The position numbers were made by a program, and so were the translations under genes. Below, in pieces: positions 41,458-50,475 of a stretch of 64,000 nucleotides of DNA. Below the pieces are notes generated by a model, which made no database searches, was not told where the DNA came from, and worked only from the letters and a program-made list of their open reading frames with translations. Position 1 is the first letter of the stretch; the number at the start of each line of letters is the position of its first letter. The stretch is from Pseudomonadota bacterium (GTDB lineage Bacteria > Pseudomonadota > Gammaproteobacteria > Burkholderiales > Burkholderiaceae), in NCBI GenBank assembly GCA_963205525.1, contig CAUJJP010000046.1:16801-80800 (forward strand), written 5' to 3'.

Positions 41458-41955
41458 ATGGCTGCGCTGAGCGTCGTGGACTGGGCCATGCTGGCCGTGC
41501 TGATCGCATCGGTGGCGCTCGGGCTGTGGCGTGGCCTGCTGCTGGAGGCGGCCATGCTGGTCGGCTGGCTGGTGGCCTATGTCGCCGCCCAGTGGTGGGC
41601 GGCCGACCTGGCGCCGCAGTTGCCGGTCGGTGAGCCGGGCTCGGGCGTCAGGATGGCGGCGGCCTTCGGCCTCGTCTTCGTGCTCGCGATCCTGGTCTGG
41701 GGCCTGGCCGCGAAGGCGGTGCGCATGCTGGTGCGTGCGACACCGCTGTCGCTGCTGGACCGCGTCGGCGGCGCTGCCTTCGGCGTCCTGCGTGCGGTGG
41801 TGCTGCTGCTGGCAGTGGCCACGCTGGTGGCGCTGACGCCAGCATCGCGCTCGCCGCTGTGGCAGAGTTCCAACGGGGCGCGCTGGACCACGGCCACCGT
41901 GGATTTCATCAAACCGCTGCTGCCCGCCGAGTTGCGGCAGTGGCTGCCGGAGTGA
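41458..41955 (+). CDS. cvpA: CvpA-family membrane protein
   Basis: A 165-residue inner-membrane protein with about four TM helices (VVDWAMLAVLIASVALGLWRG at the N-terminus is the family signature). CvpA was named for colicin V production in E. coli; later work links it to envelope and bile stress. It sits eight bases before purF, the standard cvpA-purF order. Confidence 0.93.
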   Translation: MAALSVVDWAMLAVLIASVALGLWRGLLLEAAMLVGWLVAYVAAQWWAADLAPQLPVGEPGSGVRMAAAFGLVFVLAILVWGLAAKAVRMLVRATPLSLLDRVGGAAFGVLRAVVLLLAVATLVALTPASRSPLWQSSNGARWTTATVDFIKPLLPAELRQWLPE

Positions 41956-41962
41956 GACTGCC

Positions 41963-43489
41963 ATGTGCGGCATCGTCGGAGTGATCTCCAAGCAACCGGT
42001 CAACCAGCTGATCTATGACGCCTTGCTGCTGCTGCAGCACCGGGGCCAGGACGCGGCCGGCATCGTCACCATGCAGGGCACCAAGTGCTACATGCACAAG
42101 GCGCGCGGCATGGTGCGCGACGTTTTCCGCACGCGCAACATGCGCGCCCTGCCGGGCAGCGTGGGGCTCGGCCAGGTGCGCTACCCGACCGCCGGCAACG
42201 CCTACAGCGAGGAGGAGGCGCAGCCCTTCTACGTCAATGCGCCGTTCGGCATCGTGCTCGTGCACAACGGCAACCTGACCAACGCACAGGCGCTGAAGGA
42301 GGAGCTGTTCGACGTCGACCGCCGCCACATCAACACCGACAGCGACACCGAGGTCCTGATCAACGTGCTGGCGCACGAGCTCGAGCTGGCGGCGCGCGAC
42401 CTGCCGCTGTCGCCCGACGAGGTGTTCCGGGCGGTGGCCGGCGTGCACCGGCGCGTGCGCGGCTCCTACGCGGTGATCGCGCTCATCGCCGGCCACGGCC
42501 TGCTGGCGTTCCGCGACCCCTTCGGCATCCGCCCGCTGTGCCTGAGCCAGGGGCAGGGCGCGGACGGCGAGCGCGAGGTGATGGTGGCCAGCGAGTCGGT
42601 GGCGCTGGAGGGCACCGGACACCAGGTGCTGCGCGACGTGGCGCCCGGCGAGGCGGTGTTCGTCGACCTCGACGGCCACATCCACAGCCGCCAGTGCGCC
42701 GAGGACGCGCAGCACTACCCCTGCATGTTCGAGTACGTCTACCTGGCGCGCCCGGACTCGGTGCTGGACGGCATCTCGGTCTACCAGGCGCGGCTGGCGA
42801 TGGGCGAGACCCTGGCCCAGCGCGTGATCTCGACCATGCCGCCGAGCGCGATCGACGTCGTCATCCCTATCCCCGAGAGCAGCCGCCCGAGCGCGATGCA
42901 GCTGGCGCAGAAGATTGGCAAACCCTACCGCGAGGGCTTCGTCAAGAACCGCTACGTCGGCCGCACCTTCATCATGCCGGGGCAGTCGGTGCGCCGCAAA
43001 AGCGTGCGCCAGAAGCTGAACGCGATCGGCCTGGAGTTCAAGGGCCGCAACGTGCTGCTGGTGGACGACTCCATCGTGCGCGGCAACACGAGTCGCGAGA
43101 TCGTGCAGATGGCGCGCGAGGCCGGTGCGGCCAAGGTCTACATGGCCTCCGCTGCACCGCCGGTACGCCATCCCAACGTCTACGGCATCGATATGCCCAC
43201 GCGCGAGGAGTTGGTGGCGCACGGCCGCAGCGTCGAGAAGATACGCGCCTACATCGGTGCCGACGCGCTGATCTACCAGGACGTGGACGCGATGAAGAGC
43301 GTCGTGCGGGCACTGAACCCGCGCATCGACGGATTCGAGGCCTCGTGCTTCGATGGCAACTACATCACCGGCGACATCAGCGCCGCCGACTTGGATGCCA
43401 TGCAGGCGCAGCGCACTGCGGCGCCGGAAGAGGAAGAGGGCGCTGGGCGCGGCCGGCTCGCCCTGCAGTCGGCACAGGAGCGCACATGA
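41963..43489 (+). CDS. purF: Amidophosphoribosyltransferase
   Basis: First committed step of purine synthesis, PRPP plus glutamine to phosphoribosylamine. The 508-residue protein begins MCGIVGV, so Cys2 becomes the N-terminal nucleophile of the glutaminase domain after Met removal. [12 protein letters not shown] lies in that domain, and the PRPP loop is [42 protein letters not shown] is typical of the E. coli-like class without a propeptide. Its stop overlaps metZ. Confidence 0.98.
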   Translation: MCGIVGVISKQPVNQLIYDALLLLQHRGQDAAGIVTMQGTKCYMHKARGMVRDVFRTRNMRALPGSVGLGQVRYPTAGNAYSEEEAQPFYVNAPFGIVLVHNGNLTNAQALKEELFDVDRRHINTDSDTEVLINVLAHELELAARDLPLSPDEVFRAVAGVHRRVRGSYAVIALIAGHGLLAFRDPFGIRPLCLSQGQGADGEREVMVASESVALEGTGHQVLRDVAPGEAVFVDLDGHIHSRQCAEDAQHYPCMFEYVYLARPDSVLDGISVYQARLAMGETLAQRVISTMPPSAIDVVIPIPESSRPSAMQLAQKIGKPYREGFVKNRYVGRTFIMPGQSVRRKSVRQKLNAIGLEFKGRNVLLVDDSIVRGNTSREIVQMAREAGAAKVYMASAAPPVRHPNVYGIDMPTREELVAHGRSVEKIRAYIGADALIYQDVDAMKSVVRALNPRIDGFEASCFDGNYITGDISAADLDAMQAQRTAAPEEEEGAGRGRLALQSAQERT

Positions 43490-44694
43490 GCATTCCCAGA
43501 TCCAGGCTGCCCGAGGGCGTGGGGGCGCAGACGCGCGCCATCCACGAAGGCGTGCCGGCCTCGCCCTATGGCGAGAATTCCGAGGCGCTGTACCTCACGA
43601 GCTGCTTCACCCACCCCGACGCGCAGACCGCGGTACGCCGTTTCGCCGACGAGGAGGAAGCCTTCGTCTACAGCCGCTTCACCAACCCCAACCTGACCAT
43701 CATGGAGCGCCGGCTGGCGGCGCTGGAAGGCACCGAGGACTGCATCGCCACCGCCAGCGGCATGGGCGCGATCCTGCTGCTGGCGATGGCGGTGCTCAAG
43801 GCCGGCGACCACGTGGTCTGCTCGCGCAGCGTGTTTGGCTCGACGATGCGGCTGCTGGGCAGCGAATTCGGCCGCTTCGGCGTCGAGACCAGTTTCGTGA
43901 GCCAGACCGAGGTCGCCGAATGGCGCGCCGCGATGCGCCCGAACACCAGGCTGCTGTTCGCCGAGACGCCGACCAACCCGATGACCGAGGTCTGCGACAT
44001 CGCCGCCCTGGCCGACCTGGCGCACGAGGGCGGGGCGCTGCTGGCGGTCGACAACTGCCTGTGCACGCCGGTGCTGCAGCAGCCGGCACGCTTCGGCGCC
44101 GACGTCATCGTCCACGCCGGCACCAAATTCCTCGACGGCCAGGGTCGCGTGGTGGCCGGTGCGCTGTGCGCCTCGCAGTCGCTGGTGCGTGGCCGGTTGC
44201 TCGCGGTGCTGCGCAGCGCCGGCATGAGCTTGTCGCCCTTCAACGCCTGGGTCGTCGCCAAGGGGCTGGAGACGCTGGCGGTGCGGGTGCGCGAGCAAAG
44301 CGCACGCGCGCTGGAGATCGCGCGCTGGCTGGAATCCCATCCCGGCGTGGCCCGCGTCTACCACCCCGGCCTGGCCTCGCACCCGCAGCACGAGCTGGCG
44401 ATGCGCCAGCAAAGCGGCCAGGGCGGCGCCGTGCTCGCCTTCGACGTCAAGGGCGGGCGCGAGCAGGCCTTCGCGGTCATCGACGCGGTGCGCATCTGCC
44501 GCATCGCCGGCAACTTCGGCGACGTGCGCAGCATCATCACCCACCCCGCGAGCACCACCCACGGCAAGCTCAGCGAGGAGCAGCGCCTGGACGCCGGCAT
44601 CACGCAATCGATGATCCGCCTGGGCGTGGGGCTGGAGGACGTGCCCGACCTCCAGGCCGATCTCGCGCGCGGCCTCGACCCGATCAGCACATGA
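43486..44694 (+). CDS. metZ: O-succinylhomoserine sulfhydrylase
   Basis: PLP enzyme making homocysteine directly from O-succinylhomoserine and sulfide. The 402-residue Cys/Met-metabolism protein has [23 protein letters not shown] and ATASGMGAI. The PLP Asp/aldimine Lys lie in [14 protein letters not shown] and [16 protein letters not shown]. The purF-metZ linkage is characteristic of beta- and gammaproteobacterial MetZ. It overlaps purF and gltX by 4 bp each (ATGA). Confidence 0.95.
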   Translation: MSIPRSRLPEGVGAQTRAIHEGVPASPYGENSEALYLTSCFTHPDAQTAVRRFADEEEAFVYSRFTNPNLTIMERRLAALEGTEDCIATASGMGAILLLAMAVLKAGDHVVCSRSVFGSTMRLLGSEFGRFGVETSFVSQTEVAEWRAAMRPNTRLLFAETPTNPMTEVCDIAALADLAHEGGALLAVDNCLCTPVLQQPARFGADVIVHAGTKFLDGQGRVVAGALCASQSLVRGRLLAVLRSAGMSLSPFNAWVVAKGLETLAVRVREQSARALEIARWLESHPGVARVYHPGLASHPQHELAMRQQSGQGGAVLAFDVKGGREQAFAVIDAVRICRIAGNFGDVRSIITHPASTTHGKLSEEQRLDAGITQSMIRLGVGLEDVPDLQADLARGLDPIST

Positions 44695-46112
44695 ACCAAG
44701 ACACCCGCCGTCCGGTGCGCACCCGCATCGCCCCTTCGCCCACCGGCTTCCTGCACCTGGGCACCGCGCGTACCGCGCTCTTCTGCTGGGCCTTCGCGCG
44801 CCACCACGGCGGCGAGTTCATCCTGCGCATCGAGGACACCGATGTCGCGCGCTCCTCGCAGGAGGCGGTGCAGCAGATCGTCGACGCGATGGACTGGCTG
44901 CAGCTCGGCTACGACGAGGGTCCGTTCTTCCAGATGCAGCGCCTGGAGCGCTACCGCGAGGTGATCGCCGGCATGCTGCGCGAGGGCAGCGCCTACCGCT
45001 GCTGGGCCACGCCGCAGGAGCTCGACGAGATGCGCCAGGCGCAGCGTGCGCGCGGCGAGAACCCGCGCTACGACGGCCGCTGGCGGCCCGAGCCCGGCAA
45101 GCAGCTGCCGCCGCCGCCGGCGCACGCGCCCGTGATCCGGTTTCGCAACCCGCTGGACGGCCAGGTCGGCTGGGACGACCTGTGCAAGGGTCGGATCACG
45201 ATCGCGAACGCCGAGCTTGACGACCTCATCATCGCGCGCGGCGACGCCGACACGCCCCACGGCATCGGCACGCCGACCTACAACTTCTGCGTCGTCGTCG
45301 ACGACCTGGACATGCGCATCACCCACGTGATACGCGGCGACGACCACGTCAACAACACCCCGCGCCAGATCAACATCCTGCGCGCGCTGGGCGGCGAGGT
45401 GCCGGTCTACGCCCACGTGCCGATGATCCTGGGGCCGGACGGCGACAAGCTGAGCAAGCGCCATGGCGCGGTCAGCGTGCTGCAGTACCGCGACGACGGC
45501 TACCTGCCGGAGGCGATGCTGAACTACCTGGCGCGCCTGGGCTGGAGCCACGGCGACGAGGAGCTGTTCACGCGCGAGCAGCTGCAGCAGTGGTTCGACG
45601 GCGAGCACCTCAGCCGCAGCGCCGCGCAGTGGGATGCGGCCAAGCTGCAATGGGTCAACGCGCACTACATCAAGCAGGCCGGCGACGCCCGGCTGGCGGC
45701 GCTTCTGAAGCCGCTGCTGGCGGCACGCGGGCACGCCATCGCCGACGAGCGTCTGCCCGCCATGTGCGCCCTGTTCAAGGACCGTTGCGCGACCCTGGTG
45801 GAGCTCGCCGACTGGCTCGCCATGTTCGCCGCCCGAGTCCAGCCCTCGGCGTCCGACCTTGCGCAGCACCTGCCGGCGACGCTGCAGCCGGCGCTGGCGG
45901 CGCTGCGCGAGCGCCTGGCCGCCACGCCATGGGACAAGGCCTCGATCGCCGCCGCGTTCAAGGCGGTGCTGGGCGAGTTCGGCCTGAAGATGCCGCAGCT
46001 CGCGCCCGCCGTGCGCGTGCTGGTCTGCGGTCGGGCGCAGACGCCTTCGATAGATGCGCTGCTGGCGCTGTTCGAGCGCGAAGAGGTGTTGCAGCGCTTG
46101 TCGACGCACTGA
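44691..46112 (+). CDS. gltX: Glutamate--tRNA ligase
   Basis: Class I aminoacyl-tRNA synthetase charging tRNA-Glu. The 473-residue protein has the HIGH-type [17 protein letters not shown], the KMSKS-type [26 protein letters not shown] and [16 protein letters not shown]. The usual zinc-binding Cys cluster is not obvious (only one Cys in the AYRCWA region), as in many non-zinc GluRS. A tRNA-Glu gene lies 175 bp downstream in the following tRNA cluster. Confidence 0.97.
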   Translation: MNQDTRRPVRTRIAPSPTGFLHLGTARTALFCWAFARHHGGEFILRIEDTDVARSSQEAVQQIVDAMDWLQLGYDEGPFFQMQRLERYREVIAGMLREGSAYRCWATPQELDEMRQAQRARGENPRYDGRWRPEPGKQLPPPPAHAPVIRFRNPLDGQVGWDDLCKGRITIANAELDDLIIARGDADTPHGIGTPTYNFCVVVDDLDMRITHVIRGDDHVNNTPRQINILRALGGEVPVYAHVPMILGPDGDKLSKRHGAVSVLQYRDDGYLPEAMLNYLARLGWSHGDEELFTREQLQQWFDGEHLSRSAAQWDAAKLQWVNAHYIKQAGDARLAALLKPLLAARGHAIADERLPAMCALFKDRCATLVELADWLAMFAARVQPSASDLAQHLPATLQPALAALRERLAATPWDKASIAAAFKAVLGEFGLKMPQLAPAVRVLVCGRAQTPSIDALLALFEREEVLQRLSTH

Positions 46113-46128
46113 AAAATTCTGCTATAGT
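46098..46128 (+). promoter_or_regulatory. Candidate promoter of the tRNA cluster
   Basis: An extended -10 element, TGCTATAGT (46120-46128), lies 50 bp before tRNA-Ala. TTGTCG at 46098-46103 is a possible -35 with a 19-bp spacer. It overlaps the 3' end of gltX. TATAGT is the best -10 match in the window. Confidence 0.6.
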
Positions 46129-46177
46129 CATGGACTCGCTTGAACAGCGCCGGGTCGGATCGAAAGATCGCAGACGA

Positions 46178-46253
<76 letters not shown>

Positions 46254-46286
46254 TCCGAGCGCTGTTCGATGCGATGTAGAGGTTTT

Positions 46287-46362
46287 GTCCCGTTCGTCTA
46301 GAGGCCTAGGACACCACCCTTTCACGGTGGTTACAGGGGTTCGAATCCCCTACGGGATGCCA
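46287..46362 (+). tRNA. tRNA-Glu (anticodon UUC)
   Basis: A 76-nt cloverleaf with acceptor stem GTCCCGT/ACGGGAT and G73. The anticodon loop CTTTCAC reads TTC, the T-arm is GGGGTTCGAATCCCC, and CCA is encoded at 46360-46362. It lies 33 bp after tRNA-Ala. Confidence 0.97.
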
Positions 46363-46419
46363 AGTCAGGCGGCACTTGGCGGCAGGCTGCAAGGCCTGCG
46401 GCGAAGACGCCACCGCTGC

Positions 46420-46496
46420 GGAGCGGTAGTTCAGTTGGTTAGAATACCGGCCTGTCACGCCGGGGGTCGCGGGTTCGAGCCCCGTCCGCTCCGCCA
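46420..46496 (+). tRNA. tRNA-Asp (anticodon GUC)
   Basis: A 77-nt cloverleaf with acceptor stem GGAGCGG/CCGCTCC and G73. The anticodon loop CTGTCAC reads GTC, the T-arm is CGGGTTCGAGCCCCG, and CCA is encoded at 46494-46496. It is the last tRNA before an intrinsic terminator. Confidence 0.97.
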
Positions 46497-46505
46497 AACA
46501 GATCA

Positions 46506-46543
46506 ACGGGTTGCTGTAGGAATGCGGCAGCCCGTTTTTCCTT
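46506..46543 (+). terminator. Rho-independent terminator of the tRNA cluster
   Basis: ACGGGTTGCTG (46506-46516) pairs with CGGCAGCCCGT (46525-46535) in an 11-bp stem with two G-T pairs and an 8-base loop. TTTTTCCTTT follows directly. It lies ten bases after tRNA-Asp. Confidence 0.85.
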
Positions 46544-46612
46544 TCTGTCTGCCAGCGTTGAAGGCGAATCCGGCCGCCCCGGCTGGACGCTTGCCTTGCA
46601 GACGACCCACAC

Positions 46613-48001
46613 TCAAGCAGGCAGGGCCCACGCCAGCGGGTGCGTGCCGGGAGGCATCGAAGGAAGCAGGGTGCGTGTGTTCGCCGGCGTGAAGCGCGCC
46701 GCGTGGTGCACCGACCCGAGCGTGCCGAAGCCCGAAACCGAGGTCTCCATCAAGTCCGTGCCCTCGTCGGACGCGACGCGAAAGCCGTCGTCGATCCGAC
46801 CGAGGCTGCGCAGCCAATGGCCGGTGCGCGCAAGCGAGACGCGCACCAGCCAGCTTCCGCCTTGCTCGCGCTGCCGAAGCAGCGCCGCCTGGACGCCGAA
46901 CGCGAGCAGCGCGCCGCTTGCCATGTCGAGGATCTGCAGCGGCAGCGCGCGCGGCGCGTCGCTGCCGGCGGCCATCGCCTCGGCATGGTTGAAGCCGGTG
47001 GCGGTCTGGACCAGCGAATCGAAGCCGCGTCGCTCGCCCCAGGGGCCGGCCTCGCCGTAGGCCGACAGCGACGCGACGACGATGCCCGGGCGCAGCGCGG
47101 CGACCGCACCCGATCCGAAGCCGAGCGCGTCGATCGCGCCCGGTCGGTAGCCCTGGACGAAGACGTGCGCGTCGCGCAGCAGCGCATGCAAGGCGTCGCG
47201 GTCCGCTGCGCTGCGAAGATCGGCGAGCGCGGAGCGCTTGCCGCGGCTGAGATCGGCGATGGCGTCGATGTTCGGGAGCTGCGGCGAATTGACGAGCAGC
47301 ACGTCGGCGCCGTAGGTCGCGAGCAGCCGGGTGCCGAACGGCCCGGCGAGGATGCGCGTCATGTCCAGCACGCGCAGGCCGGCGAGCGGCGCGTCGTGCG
47401 AGCCAGCGTCGGGCCAAGGCAAGGGCGGTGCGTCGCCGATGCGTTCGATCGCGACCAGCGCTTGCGCCGCGACATGCGCCGCCTGCGGATGCGCGTCCCA
47501 TTCGTCGAAGCTGCGCAGTGCGGCGACGACACAGCCGGTGCTATTCGCGAGACCCTCGAAATCGACCGCGTCGCGATCCGCGAGCGCCTGCGCGACGGCG
47601 ACACGTTCGGTCGCCGCGCCCTCGGGCAGGCCGAGGCAGCGCAGCAGCGCATCGCGATGATGGGCGAAGTTGGTGTGCACGCGCACCCAGCCCGATCGGC
47701 AGCGATACAGCCCGGCGAGCTTGTCCCATGGATCGGGCGCGATGCCGTCCAGCGTGTAGCGCGCGCTGCACTCGTTCGCCGCGTCGCGCAGATCGACCGC
47801 GACACGCTGCTCGGTGCCGAACCGCCGCAGCCCGACCTCGGTCGCGGCAAGCGCGGCAAGCGCGATCGAGGTCTGCGCGGCAAGGCCGACGGCAAACGAC
47901 GACGGCAGCACCGGGTCGCTGCCGCACAGTGCCAGGCGCTCGAGCGCGTTCGGCGCCAGCGCGGCTTCACGCCAGATGGAATTGATGGGAGACGGTGGCA
48001 T
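46613..48001 (-). CDS. CaiB/BaiF-type (family III) CoA-transferase-like protein
   Basis: The 462-residue protein has a C-terminal family III CoA-transferase domain: LAGLRVLDMTRILAGPFGTRLLATYGADVLLV, then DLSRGKRSALADL and YGEAGPW. An Asp in LQILDMASGALLAFG is placed like the catalytic acyl-CoA Asp. The N-terminal ~190 residues are also related in style (SSFAVGLAAQTSIALAALAA), so the chain may be a fused or rearranged form of a two-domain family. AGGAAAG precedes the ATG. To the eye it uses more TCG, GTC and GAT than its neighbours. It sits between a tRNA terminator and a transposase fragment, so horizontal acquisition is plausible. The substrate is unknown. Confidence 0.8.
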   Translation of the reverse strand: MPPSPINSIWREAALAPNALERLALCGSDPVLPSSFAVGLAAQTSIALAALAATEVGLRRFGTEQRVAVDLRDAANECSARYTLDGIAPDPWDKLAGLYRCRSGWVRVHTNFAHHRDALLRCLGLPEGAATERVAVAQALADRDAVDFEGLANSTGCVVAALRSFDEWDAHPQAAHVAAQALVAIERIGDAPPLPWPDAGSHDAPLAGLRVLDMTRILAGPFGTRLLATYGADVLLVNSPQLPNIDAIADLSRGKRSALADLRSAADRDALHALLRDAHVFVQGYRPGAIDALGFGSGAVAALRPGIVVASLSAYGEAGPWGERRGFDSLVQTATGFNHAEAMAAGSDAPRALPLQILDMASGALLAFGVQAALLRQREQGGSWLVRVSLARTGHWLRSLGRIDDGFRVASDEGTDLMETSVSGFGTLGSVHHAARFTPANTRTLLPSMPPGTHPLAWALPA

Positions 48002-48032
48002 CTTTCCTGATCCTACGTGCGACGGGGTTGAT

Positions 48033-48215
48033 TCAGGCGCGTCCGCGCCATCCCGCGTAGCCACTTTGCAGCGCCTTGCCGCCATCGATCACCCACAGCC
48101 GCATGCGCTGGGCGTGCAGCCCGCGGTCGATGAGGTCAGACAGCAACGAGGCCACCACCCGGGCGGCCTCGGTCGAAGCTTCGCGCAGCCCCAGCAGGTG
48201 CTTGTTGCCCTGGGC
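48033..48215 (-). pseudogene. IS256-type (mutator) transposase fragment
   Basis: Reading leftward from 48215 gives about 60 codons with QGNKHLLGLREASTEAARVV, SLLSDLIDRGLHAQRMRL and WVIDGGKAL. These are the family's pattern of G-K-H-x-L-G-L-R-E-G-A-T-E followed by L-L-x-D-L-x-x-R-G-L and V-I-D-G-x-K-A-L. The frame then diverges into SGYAGWRGRA and a stop, so both ends of the ~400-residue transposase are missing, including most of the DDE residues. No terminal inverted repeats were seen. The fragment directly abuts the stop of the P1-peptidase gene and lies 31 bp from the CoA-transferase start. Confidence 0.8.
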
Positions 48216-49166
48216 TCAAGCCTGCGCCTGTGCCGCGCGCACGCCGGTGCGTATTGCCTGCGCCACCACGCGCGCCGCCAGCGCGCCCAGCAGCGAGAGG
48301 TCGGCGCTGCGCCCGGCGCTGCCGGTGGCCAGCGCGAACAAGGTGTCGCCGTCGTGCATGGTCAGGGGATCCACCGCGCGCGCCAGCCCGGCGTGGCCGA
48401 GGGCGGCGAGCTTGGTCGCCTGTGCCTTGTCGAGCACGGCGTCGGTGGCGACCACGCCTATCGTCGTCGCCGTCCCCGGCACCAGGGTCTGCGGCAGTTC
48501 GCCGACGGCGAGGGCTTCGGTGCTGCAGCGCGGGCGGCCGCTGGCGTCGCGCGCGCCGGCGATCACGCTGCCGTCGGCATCGACGACGTCGCCGACCGCG
48601 TTGACGACCACGAGTGCCGCCACCGTGATGCCGTCGACCCGGATCGAGGCCGTGCCCAGGCCACCGCGCATGCACTGGGCCGGACCCCAGAGCTTGCCCA
48701 CGGTGGCGCCGGCACCGGCACCCACGGCGCCGGTGGCGGGTGGCGCGGTGTTGGCGGCCTCGCAGGCGGCATAGCCGGCGGCGGCGTCGGGGCGGATGCT
48801 GGGGTCGCCGTGCCAGAGGTCGAAGATCACCGCCGCAGGCACGATGGGCACGCGCACCGGCCCCACCGCAAGGCCGTGGCCGTGCGATTCCAGCCAGCGC
48901 AGCACGCCGTCGGCCGCCGCCAGGCCGTAGGCGCTGCCGCCGGTGAGCAGCACGCCGTGCACCAGCGGCACCACGTTCTCCGGCCGCAGGAGGTCGGTCT
49001 CGCGCGTGCCGGGGGCGCCGCCGCGCACGTCCACGCCCGCCACCGCGCCCTGCGGGCACAGCACCACGGTGCAGCCGGTGGCGCGTGCTGCCAGCGTGTG
49101 GTGGCCCACGCGCAGGCCTGCAACGTCTGTCAGGGCTCCGCCTGCGGGCATGCGGTCGGCCTCCAT
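48216..49166 (-). CDS. P1/DmpA-type (S58) peptidase or amidase
   Basis: An N-terminal-nucleophile hydrolase of the L-aminopeptidase DmpA / NylC / P1 group, which self-cleaves into two chains. The 316-residue protein has VRGGAPGTRETDLL, the strongly conserved GVLLTGGSAYGLAAADGV, ALVVVNAVGD (Asn189) and GTATTIGVVATDA. By analogy with NylC, cleavage would precede Thr234. The preceding residue is Ala where Asn is common, which may affect processing. The start overlaps the upstream acyl-CoA dehydrogenase stop by one base, so they are coupled. The substrate is unknown, but amide or beta-peptide linkages are typical for the group. Confidence 0.83.
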   Translation of the reverse strand: MEADRMPAGGALTDVAGLRVGHHTLAARATGCTVVLCPQGAVAGVDVRGGAPGTRETDLLRPENVVPLVHGVLLTGGSAYGLAAADGVLRWLESHGHGLAVGPVRVPIVPAAVIFDLWHGDPSIRPDAAAGYAACEAANTAPPATGAVGAGAGATVGKLWGPAQCMRGGLGTASIRVDGITVAALVVVNAVGDVVDADGSVIAGARDASGRPRCSTEALAVGELPQTLVPGTATTIGVVATDAVLDKAQATKLAALGHAGLARAVDPLTMHDGDTLFALATGSAGRSADLSLLGALAARVVAQAIRTGVRAAQAQA

Positions 49167-50308
49167 CAGGCGAACACGCCGGCCGTGTCCTGCATGCGTG
49201 CGGACACCTCGCCCAGGTGGTGCAGGCTGTCGCCGAAGGACATCTCGAGCATGGTCAGCCGCTTGAAGAAGTGGCTGGCGATGTACTCGTCGGTGACGCC
49301 GATGCCGCCGTGCAACTGGATGCACTGCTGGCCGACGAAGCGCATGCTCTGGCCGAGTTGCAGTTTGGCCTGCGACAGGGCGCGCCTGCGCTGCGCGGGC
49401 GGCTCGCCGAGCTTGAGGGTGGCGTAGTAGCTCATCGAGCGGCCGAGCTCGAGCGCCATCTTGACGTCGGCGATGCGGTGACGCAGGGCCTGGAAGCTGG
49501 CGATGGGAACGCCGAACTGGCGCCGCGTGTGCATGTAGTCTGCCGTGATCGCCAGCAGCCTGTCCATCAGCCCGACCGCCTCGGCCGCCGTGGCGGCGAT
49601 GCCCAGGTCGTCTGCATAGGACAGCAGCTCGGCCGCGTCGGCGCTGATCATCCAGGCCGGGGTGGCCGACAGCGTCAGCTCGGCCGCGCGCGCGCCGTCG
49701 TGGGTGGGGTAGCCGCGCAGGCCAAGGCCGTCGGCGCCACGTGCAACCAGGAACAGGCCGATGCCGCTGGCGCTGTCGTCGTCGCCCGCGGTGCGCGCCG
49801 GCACGATGAAGGCATCGGCCTCGTCGCCCGCCGGCACCACACCCTTGGCACCGCTGAGCCGCCAGCCGCCGGTGGCGGCCTCGCTGTGCGCGGCGCGCGT
49901 GGCGACGTGGCAGCTCTGGTAGCGTGCGCTGCGTTCCTGCAGCGCCGGCAGCACCAGCACCGAGCCATCGGCCATGCGCGGCAGCCAGGCCTGCTGCAGG
50001 GCCGCCGGCGCCGCGGCCAGCAGGGCAGGCGCGATCAGCGCGGCGTGCGCGAACGGGGCGTTGACGAGGCCGCGGCCGAGTTCCTCGCCGACCACCATGG
50101 GCTCCACCGCGCCCAGCCCGAGGCCGCCGTGCTCGGGCGCCACGCTCAGGCCGCTCAGACCCAGCGCCGCCAGCTCGGCCCAGACCTCGCGCGTGGCGCC
50201 GCCCGCCCTGGCCAGCGCGTGCCGGCGTTCGAAGGGGAAGCCCTTGTCCACCCAGCGCCGCACGGCGTCGCGCAGCGATTCCTGTTCCGTGCTGAAGTCG
50301 AAGTCCAT
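49166..50308 (-). CDS. Acyl-CoA dehydrogenase, small-subunit-like (PimD type)
   Basis: FAD flavoprotein oxidising acyl-CoA at C2-C3. The 380-residue protein has the N-terminal helical domain (STEQESLRDAVRRWVDKGF), a central region with LSGAKGVVPAGDEAD, and the C-terminal helical domain (RQFGVPIASFQALRHRIADV, QCIQLHGGIGVTDEYIASHFFKRL). Paired with the 393-residue dehydrogenase upstream it resembles heteromeric enzymes such as PimC/PimD of pimeloyl-CoA breakdown. The real substrate is not evident. A repeat-bearing gap of 167 bp separates the two dehydrogenase genes. Confidence 0.88.
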   Translation of the reverse strand: MDFDFSTEQESLRDAVRRWVDKGFPFERRHALARAGGATREVWAELAALGLSGLSVAPEHGGLGLGAVEPMVVGEELGRGLVNAPFAHAALIAPALLAAAPAALQQAWLPRMADGSVLVLPALQERSARYQSCHVATRAAHSEAATGGWRLSGAKGVVPAGDEADAFIVPARTAGDDDSASGIGLFLVARGADGLGLRGYPTHDGARAAELTLSATPAWMISADAAELLSYADDLGIAATAAEAVGLMDRLLAITADYMHTRRQFGVPIASFQALRHRIADVKMALELGRSMSYYATLKLGEPPAQRRRALSQAKLQLGQSMRFVGQQCIQLHGGIGVTDEYIASHFFKRLTMLEMSFGDSLHHLGEVSARMQDTAGVFA

Positions 50309-50311
50309 GTC

Positions 50312-50474
50312 AGTACCGCCCGGCCGTTCCGAAGGGACTGACCGCCCCCTCGGGGGGCAGCGAACGCAGTGAGCGTGGGGGCTTCCTGACGTACCGCCCG
50401 GCTGTTCCGAAGGGGCCGACCGCCCCTGTGCTTGATTCTTGGGGCAGCGAACGTGGAGAGCGTGGGGATTTCAT
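50312..50474 (-). repeat. Two-copy intergenic direct repeat (about 80 bp each)
   Basis: The gap between the two dehydrogenase genes consists of two diverged copies (about 50312-50390 and 50393-50474). Each reads GTACCGCCCGG(C/T)... then GTTCCGAAGGG, a GACCGCCCC block and GGGGCAGCGAACG...AGCGTGGGG. The left copy can fold CCCCC against GGGGG across TC. The GGGGCAGCGAACGCAGTGAG core resembles a dispersed intergenic repeat I associate with Comamonadaceae-type genomes (from memory). It could be a REP-like element or an intercistronic processing site. Confidence 0.65.
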
Positions 50475-50475
50475 G

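Noticed and set aside
46363..46419. Hairpin-forming spacer between tRNA-Glu and tRNA-Asp considered as a small RNA
   Set aside because: It is 57 bp inside a tRNA transcript and is removed in processing. There is no independent promoter or terminator.
48216..49325. An N-terminally longer P1-peptidase starting at 49325
   Set aside because: The extra 53 residues are Arg/His-rich and lie over the acyl-CoA dehydrogenase gene. The ATG at 49166 overlaps its stop and fits the family start.
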